Below are positions 7,245 through 11,636 of a stretch of DNA of 11,636 bases, in pieces. Source of the stretch: Synura sp. LO234KE. Lineage: Eukaryota; Sar; Synurophyceae; Synurales; Mallomonadaceae. The stretch's first letter is position 1. Each line of letters opens with the position of its first letter. Location of the stretch: NCBI GenBank assembly GCA_015143735.1, contig VKHC01000176.1:4627-16262 (forward strand), given 5' to 3'. Under the pieces are notes generated by a model that saw only the letters and a program-made list of their open reading frames with translations, searched no databases and had not been told where the DNA came from. A program made the position numbers and the translations under genes.

Positions 7245-10228
7245 CTAAAAACGTGACCAGAGGGAGCAAGAATGAATTATGGTCGCCTTGGCAAAGGCAA
7301 AAGAGCTGTGTACCGCTCAGATCATTGGAAAGGAAATGCTGCGGTGCCGACCCATAGAAGCGGAATAGGTAACATGCCGCGGAGGCTTAAGAAACCGTGC
7401 CATCCGCAGCTAATATTTGATATCAATAACCCACACCAAATATCGTAGAACCATACATGCGCGCGATAGGTCGCCCTTGTGCAATACGAGCAACTCGAGC
7501 TGGCGACTTCCCCATGCCTCTACTCGTATAGCGCATCGCACGAGTGAGTCCCGTCGTCTCACCTTCTGAGGTTCTCTGAAGTCCTCCCAACCCTCTGCGC
7601 CCGTGTCCTCTAGGCACCTCGAGGGTTGACCTGTCACTTGCAAAGGGAGGGACGCCTGCTGCAATAAGATCTGGAGGAGCGGTCCATACGCTACCTGCGA
7701 AACGACACAATCCACGAGAGTGGTACTAGTATAGATTTACAAATGTATCCCGCGGCGGACACGTTGGTAGGTAGGGTCTAAGCTGAGCCCTGGTTGTGAG
7801 AGGGATCGGTGGTTGTGGAGTACCTCGCGAAGGGCGGGATGTCGCCGGTTAGCAGGTACATCCTGACAGAGGCGCACAAGGATGCGGTAGGAAGGACGCG
7901 CACACGGAAAGTCTTTATATTTAGAAATCGGCCGACTCTACCCTTCCCCAGACCTCCGTGCAAGCTTAAGATTTGGTGTGCTGCGACCAGGTAATCGGTA
8001 CCTAACTTCTATAGCCCCCCCCCCACCGGATGTACGGAAAGGGACGAGTGGGGCGTGTATATATATTGATAATAAATAATAATGTGATGAAGAATTTGTC
8101 TTATGGCTAACCATACGCGTTTCGAAAGGGTAGTTTATCACCTGCATGGCGACCCAGAAGTCGAAGGTAACGGCGGCCACGCGTTTCCAGTGACTGATCG
8201 CCGTGAGCCCGAGCATGAAATTGAAGAGCGGAGGAAGGAAGTGCTCCGGGCTACAGACCTAAAAATGAGTCGCAAAAGCAAGCAGAGGATGGATGTATAA
8301 AAAAGATAGGATGAACCAAGGGTACTGAGTCCCGCCTCATCTGTGCTCACCAGGAGTATTTCTGCGGCAGCCGCAGACGTTATGCAGTCCGCAATTTCCA
8401 TCGCCACATCCTCATCTACGAGGTAATAGTAATATCAAGTGATCCGTCCGGGTGGGGCGTGAGATAGAACACTCGCATACTGGACGGTCAAATGAACTCA
8501 TCTACAACTGCTGCTAAACAGAGGAAAGGGAGTAGCATCATCCGAATGGTGCCGCCACTCTCCCTCCCTCAAGATAGGGGGTGGGGGTAGTAGGCCTCCC
8601 AAGTGCCTCCCCTCCTTGACGATACATACAGTCGGATGGATAGTCGTGACCGTACAGATGTCTCACCGGATGTGTTTGTCCCCTGTCCTCCACCTGGAGC
8701 GGACCCCTGGAAGAAGCGTGAGAGAGCGCCTTGACCAGTGGGCCCGGCAAAAGCTTGCAGAACGGCCACCACAGCCTCATCCCGTCCCACAGGCCTGGGG
8801 TGCTCCACTACCTTCACCACCTCCTGCACCAAATGACAACTGTCGCACACCAACTGAACGCGGGACACGGGACACGGGAAGTTTGGAGGAACATGAGGCG
8901 GAGGATGAGGTGTAACTCATGACACAGGCCCAGTGACTCACCCCTGGGAGACCGGAGTGAAGAGCGAGACACCACAGTCGGAATAGCATTGGGTACTCAG
9001 CATACAGTGTAGTAACCGTAATTCCCAGGCCAGTCCACGCCTGCCAACGAAGATGCGAAGTCGGGACATGAAAGTGACCGAAAATATGCTGACGTGATTG
9101 AAGGCTTATGAAGGTTAGACGCTAATGATCAGTCGACGTCAAGTTTTGTTTGTTGCATATATGATGAGAAGGAGCGGAGTTTACCTTTACTGTGCGAATG
9201 CACAGTTGTATGTTTTGAACCGTTGTAGGGGAAGCGGACAGGTCGGACAAGGGGAGCTCTAACCAGCCAGCAGCGAGAGACTCGAGTTCCTAGTGCAGGG
9301 GGGCGGAAGATGGGAGAAATAGCAGGGATAGAATGTGCAGGACAAGAGGAAAATGGCGGCGAGATTGGGATCAAATTCAAGAGAACATCGCCTGCAGACT
9401 GGCAGATCCAATCAGCATACAATACGGTGCCAATAAATTAACAAGCTAATATAAAATGATCTTGCCTTAAAGATCGGAACAAGGGATTGCAGAAGTTGGT
9501 CGCGCAGTGCTTTCTTTGTTAATCTAGATGCATCCATGGAGTCAATTTCCGCCGGAATCAAGCTAAGTATCGTCAATCCAATGTGTGCACTACAACAACA
9601 GGAGTAAAACATATTGCAATCGAATAGCATTCAGTTTGTACTATGGATTTTGCGCTACCTTTCGTTTTTCTTCGTACGAGTCAACGTACTCGCGAATGTT
9701 AAACAATCTATTAGTCCATTTGAAATATGAGCGCATATCCAAATAAAGGACAATAACACCCGATTTTTAAATGCCTGAAACGTAATATTAGGGCATCTCG
9801 CTCACTCAAATGATACGAGGATATACTTTTCGGTAGTTTGGATCGGACATTTCAGGGAAAGAGGAAGCGTAACGATAAAACAATTGAAAAATTTCGGATT
9901 TCTGAGACTGCTGAAGCGTGCTCCATTGCTTTCTTATCTAGTGTTGCATTTTCGTTATAGTTTTCTCTATATCATCAATGGTATTGAATTACTTTAGAAT
10001 AAAGGATATTTGCCGCGAAAAATTGTATTTCTTCAACATCATCATCCAGAAGATTAAGGCCCATGTTCCAAGATTGCTTTCAAAATTGCTGAATAATGTC
10101 ATTTTATAGGTAGTTTCATTCTTACTTTCGATTCTATCAGTTGATTTATGGCTTGATTAACCAATTTCAAGTTTTCAGAGTCCTTTAAATAACAAGAAAT
10201 TTTTTTAACATAGTAAAATTGATAGCTT
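4893..10228 (-). CDS. Transportin-3/importin-13-type nuclear transport receptor, split gene
   Basis: HEAT-repeat karyopherin that would carry cargo through nuclear pores under Ran control. Exons, reading leftward: 10228-10126, 10076-9993, 9937-9827, 9774-9659, 9589-9466, 9289-9185, 8853-8667, 8415-8351, 8258-8142, 7862-7824, 7694-7563, 7475-7437, 7244-4893 (the last with an internal intron 5786-5697). Every junction keeps codon phase, including two split codons (AG+T between 9659 and 9589; G+AT between 8667 and 8415). Family landmarks appear in the expected order: QSWNMGLNLLDDDVEEIQFF (early HEAT pair), RKQWSTLQQSQKSEIFQL, LTILSLIPAEID (compare LTVLPEE), WLELPLSDLSASP, DEDVAMEIADC, VAAVTFDFWVAMQ (compare TFxFWY), YGPLLQILLQQASLP, EDFREPQK (compare EQFRxYR), SWNRLEAGLHLLFAVADDV, an acidic loop DEDEDGDNDETD, and LLWSVLRGLLSGAG near the end. 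The product is about 1,160 residues plus a first exon; animal relatives are about 920-960. The first exon is unresolved: ATG at 10303-10301 (MENQ) is a candidate but no good donor links it. Short exons may be missing in the introns around 9290-9465 and 8854-9184. Family call good; orthology to TNPO3 rather than IPO13 undecided. Confidence 0.72.
5697..5786 (-). other. In-frame 90-nt intron without stop codon inside the importin last exon
   Basis: On the minus strand, GAG|GTGAGCGACATG begins the intron and a classic pyrimidine tract (ctcccctcctttcattttcaatcag) ends it, followed by GCTTATACT. The length is 90 nt and both junctions are phase 0, so reading through adds 30 residues without a stop. 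The added peptide (Cys- and Arg-rich, YCRCCISPP in the middle) is unlike the flanking helices. Splicing would join LIEVTE to AYTYST. The sites are among the best in the window. Confidence 0.75.
6260..6370 (-). other. Possible second stop-free intron, 111 nt
   Basis: ATTG|GTGAGC on the minus strand matches a donor. A T-rich tract (gtctttgttttccgattttacgataaag) ends in AAAG|G. The interval is 111 nt, a multiple of three, and AT-richer than the surrounding exon. Splicing would join DKEI-G-FLPSTS. The acceptor is weaker than that of the 90-nt intron, and the encoded segment (IKLIEMVKCCVFVFRFY) could also be a genuine helix. Confidence 0.3.
7437..7862 (-). CDS. Importin gene, two 39-nt microexons around a 132-nt exon
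   Basis: Exon 7862-7824 (39 nt, acceptor cctctgtcag, donor GAG|GTACTC) encodes DVPANRRHPALRE. Exon 7694-7563 (132 nt, acceptor gtttcgcag, donor AAG|GTGAGA) encodes VAYGPLLQILLQQASLP through GWEDFREPQK. Exon 7475-7437 (39 nt, acceptor attgcacaag, donor TTG|GTGTGG) encodes GDLSRACMVLRYL. All are phase 0 at both ends. Joined, they reproduce the family's order: helix, LLxxLLxxxxxP, acidic loop, DxFRxxR, then a short hydrophobic helix. The last microexon has the weakest splice sites and is the least certain. Confidence 0.58.
8142..8853 (-). CDS. Importin gene, exons encoding the central HEAT repeats
   Basis: Exon 8853-8667 (acceptor gcgttcag) encodes LVCDSCHLVQEVVKVVEHPR, then a Gly-rich loop GGGQGTNTS, and ends CCG|GTGAGA with one base of a split codon. 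Exon 8415-8351 (acceptor cctcgtag) completes Asp and encodes EDVAMEIADCITSAAAAEIL, ending CTG|GTGAGC. Exon 8258-8142 (acceptor catttttag) encodes VCSPEHFLPPLFNFMLGL through VAAVTFDFWVAMQ, ending CAG|GTGATA. TFDFW is the signature this family shows as TFxFW. Introns here are 251 and 92 nt. All phases fit, which makes chance agreement unlikely. Confidence 0.72.
9185..9774 (-). CDS. Importin gene, exons encoding HEAT repeats about 3-5
   Basis: Exon 9774-9659 follows acceptor tttcag, starts AFKNRVLLSFIWICAHIS and ends with two bases of a split codon before GTAGCG. Exon 9589-9466 supplies the third base (giving Ser) and reads AHIGLTILSLIPAEIDSMD to LVPIFK. It ends at AAG|GCAAGA, a GC-type donor, or alternatively reads on to ATT|GTATGC at 9421/9420, adding 15 residues; both are in phase 0. 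Exon 9289-9185 follows the long pyrimidine tract ending ctgcactag and encodes ELESLAAGWLELPLSDLSAS to IRTVK, ending AAG|GTAAAC. The W-x-L-x-L-x-L-x-D pattern corresponds to the SSWxxL helix of importin-13. Confidence 0.65.
9827..10228 (-). CDS. Importin gene, N-terminal exons (three)
   Basis: Exon 10228-10126 follows the acceptor aattattttcag and ends AAA|GTAAGA. It encodes an N-terminal helix pair including DSENLKLVNQAINQLIESK, the usual 'fragments of 18 residues then W' start of this family. Exon 10076-9993 (28 codons) runs from QSWNMG to AANILYSK and ends AAA|GTAATT. Exon 9937-9827 (37 codons) runs from IRKQWSTL to SDPNYRK and ends AAA|GTATAT. Introns are 49 and 55 nt. Their acceptors (gaaag, actag) are weak, but phase and homology agree. 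These exons are clearly AT-richer than the downstream ones. Confidence 0.68.
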
Positions 10229-10303
10229 CTGAAAATAATTGTATTTAAATACATTTTTTGACGTGAAAAGCCCTACAATAAGATTCCTCAACTGATTTTC
10301 CAT

Positions 10304-10417
10304 CACAAGATGGTGAATTCGTTAATTTTTTGACCCAGTAAATGTAAATTTTTCCTTTACTCACTAAATATCACTTCCAATTTTTAGACTGTAACGGTTA
10401 ATTAGCAAAAGAAAAGT
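10304..10417. promoter_or_regulatory. Short divergent promoter region
   Basis: About 114 bp, AT-rich, separate the candidate importin start (minus) from the ATG of the unknown gene (plus). Both genes read outward from here, so a shared bidirectional promoter is likely. No TATA box or named factor site stands out. The exact limits depend on the unresolved first importin exon. Confidence 0.45.
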
Positions 10418-11115
10418 ATGGAAGAGCGGAAAAAGGCAGTGTCAAAGTATTCTCCAAAGATGATTGGGCTATCTAATGAAGTGTTAGAGACCAGAAATCA
10501 TAGGCTGGCAAAGTATCGTGAGGAAGGAATGATTGTTTCTGACATACTCTCAGGAATCCATCACACGAGGAAAATACCATATATGGAAGTGCAGTACCCA
10601 ACAACAATAACTAAGTTAAGTAACTATGACAATATAACGAGGTCAGCGCCAGATTTTCGTAGACGCGATCACCAAGAAACATTCCGTGAACAATTTGACA
10701 GCAAGACTAAAATCCCACCAGGTATTCTGCCCTGAGAATAAGTATGATAGTATGTAACCTTCGCTTAAAGAATCAAGGGAAGCTGCTGTGCTACAAAGAA
10801 TGAACTATAATGTGAGAAGTACTCATGACTTCAACGAGCGTCGTATGAGGTATAACCAGAAAATGGGAACGAGAGCTGTTGTAAACGAGGTAAGATGCCT
10901 CTTAAATGTAACGACAAACTTAAATTTTTCTTTTCATGTAGATAATATCTGGCAAAGCTCCTCTGCCGAAAGACATACTATTTCCTCAAAATGCATCACA
11001 TCAGCAAGTCCTCGTGTTAACAGACACTCTCAAGATGCCTAATCCTAATATTGAGCCTCCGCCGCTGTCTAGACCAAAAAAATGGCTGGGAAATGATATT
11101 GGTTGGGAAAGTTAG
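10418..11115 (+). CDS. Unrecognised 198-residue basic protein, three exons
   Basis: Three exons with phase-consistent GT-AG introns: 10418-10721 (donor CCAG|GTATTC), 10771-10889 (acceptor cttaaag, donor GAG|GTAAGA) and 10942-11115 (acceptor ttttcatgtag, stop TAG). Introns are 49 and 52 nt, the same size as those in the neighbouring importin gene. A Glu codon is split across the first junction. Without splicing the frame stops 14 bases into intron 1. The protein starts MEERKKAVSKYSPK and is rich in Arg, Lys, Tyr and Asn. It contains RKIPYMEVQYPTTITKLSNY, a charged segment DFRRRDHQETFREQF, and a proline-rich end, EPPPLSRPKKWLGNDIGWES. No signal peptide, membrane segment or catalytic motif is visible. 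I do not recognise a family; a structural or RNA/cytoskeleton-binding role is possible but unsupported. An upstream noncoding exon is not excluded. Confidence 0.7.
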
Positions 11116-11403
11116 GTTTTATTGTATGTCATGCTGTCCAGTGCTTGTAGTGTATTAGCAGCGCATATAATTAAATGCATTGTTTCCTACCCACAGACCT
11201 TGTTCCCACGCTTCACATGCTTAAAAGGCTTATCCATAGACTGCGAGCTTAAATTCCCACTTTCAGCAAATAAAAGCGCTCTAGGCAGTATGAAGGGACG
11301 AAGAATATATGGTCTTACGAGCCGTCTCTATTTTGAATGTGTTGAACAGCGTAAATCTAGTAAATCCAAAATACTTTTAAAAGTATCATCTGTGTAATAA
11401 TCC
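11116..11403. other. 3' flank of the 198-residue gene, no gene supported
   Basis: AT-rich sequence with a 91-codon open stretch (11122-11397) that starts without an ATG in context and shows no domain. A pyrimidine-rich tctttcctacccacag-like acceptor near 11196 and an aataaa at about 11269-11274 are present, so a 3' untranslated exon with a polyadenylation signal is possible. Confidence 0.35.
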
Positions 11404-11522
11404 ACCGCGTACCGCGGTACGCGGTCACTAAAGTGGCACCGCCATAGAGACCGCTGTAGCGGTGCCGCTATAGCCGTCACTATGATGGCTTACCGCGTAC
11501 CACGGCACCGCTAGTATAGCGG
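11404..11522. repeat. GC-rich cluster of nested palindromes and inverted repeats
   Basis: A perfect 22-bp palindrome, ACCGCGTACCG followed by its complement, occupies 11404-11425. Its left ten bases, ACCGCGTACC, recur at 11492-11501. An 11-bp arm at 11432-11442 (AGTGGCACCGC) pairs with 11459-11469 with one mismatch. AGCGGTGCC at 11458-11466 also pairs perfectly with GGCACCGCT at 11504-11512. CCGCTA at 11508-11513 pairs with TAGCGG at 11517-11522 across a 3-base loop. The whole block is strongly GC-rich between AT-rich flanks. I see no flanking target-site duplication. It could be a small foldback or MITE-like element, or a structured RNA/DNA site. From 11523 to the window end nothing else is visible. 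Confidence 0.85.
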
Positions 11523-11636
11523 AGTAGTAACTTATATTGAAGTATGTTCCAACAGTACATATTTCTACGTTGAAGCGTTCTAAATTTTTTTAACAAGTAG
11601 TATGAGTAATCTAAAGCGTTCTGCGATTCCCAATAG

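Noticed and set aside
8538-8915. Several overlapping open frames of 63-99 codons on both strands.
   Set aside because: Only the minus-strand frame used for exon 8853-8667 fits splice sites and family motifs; the others are shadows.
9659-9774. Another frame of this minus-strand segment reads KWTNRLFNIREYVDSYEEKR, recalling the end of the meiotic protein MND1.
   Set aside because: No acceptor fits that frame, its upstream residues do not match, and the alternative frame joins both neighbouring importin exons in exact phase.
1-11636. tRNA and rRNA genes.
   Set aside because: I looked for T-loop and anticodon-arm signatures and rRNA core motifs on both strands and saw none; a covariance-model scan would be needed to exclude divergent ones.

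Overview
The window looks like nuclear DNA of a eukaryotic protist. The genes are split by short GT-AG introns (many 49-130 nt), there are no operons or Shine-Dalgarno starts, and the products are typically eukaryotic: a nuclear transport receptor and a G-protein-signalling photoreceptor. The RGS plus LOV pairing is known from stramenopiles (helmchrome-type proteins of brown algae) and from some fungi (BcLOV4 type). A stramenopile is my best guess, held weakly.

Layout: (1) 1-2490 has no gene I can defend. It holds a possible exon end at the left edge, purine-rich filler, a decayed coding stretch (about 1388-2042), and two tandem duplications (59 bp and 34 bp units). (2) 2633-3910, plus strand, is an apparently intronless gene for a one-LOV RGS protein. 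It has a complete flavin-binding/cysteine LOV core and an N-terminus that reads as a myristoylation signal followed by basic residues. (3) 3911-4892 is a gene-poor gap between two convergent genes. (4) About 10300 down to 4893, minus strand, is one large split gene for an importin-beta superfamily receptor of the transportin-3/importin-13 type. I rebuilt at least thirteen exons by matching splice sites, codon phase and the expected HEAT-repeat order. Simple ORF reading shows only the last exon, and that exon itself hides a 90-nt intron without a stop codon. (5) 10418-11115, plus strand, is a three-exon gene for an unrecognised 198-residue basic protein. It is divergent from the importin gene and shares a short intergenic region with it. 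(6) 11404-11522 is a GC-rich cluster of nested palindromes in AT-rich surroundings.

The genes do not form an obvious pathway. The two split genes are probably co-promoted from the roughly 115-bp divergent region. The RGS-LOV gene is the most interesting for function: it would couple blue light to heterotrimeric G-protein regulation at a membrane. All homology statements come from reading motifs by eye; no database search was possible.
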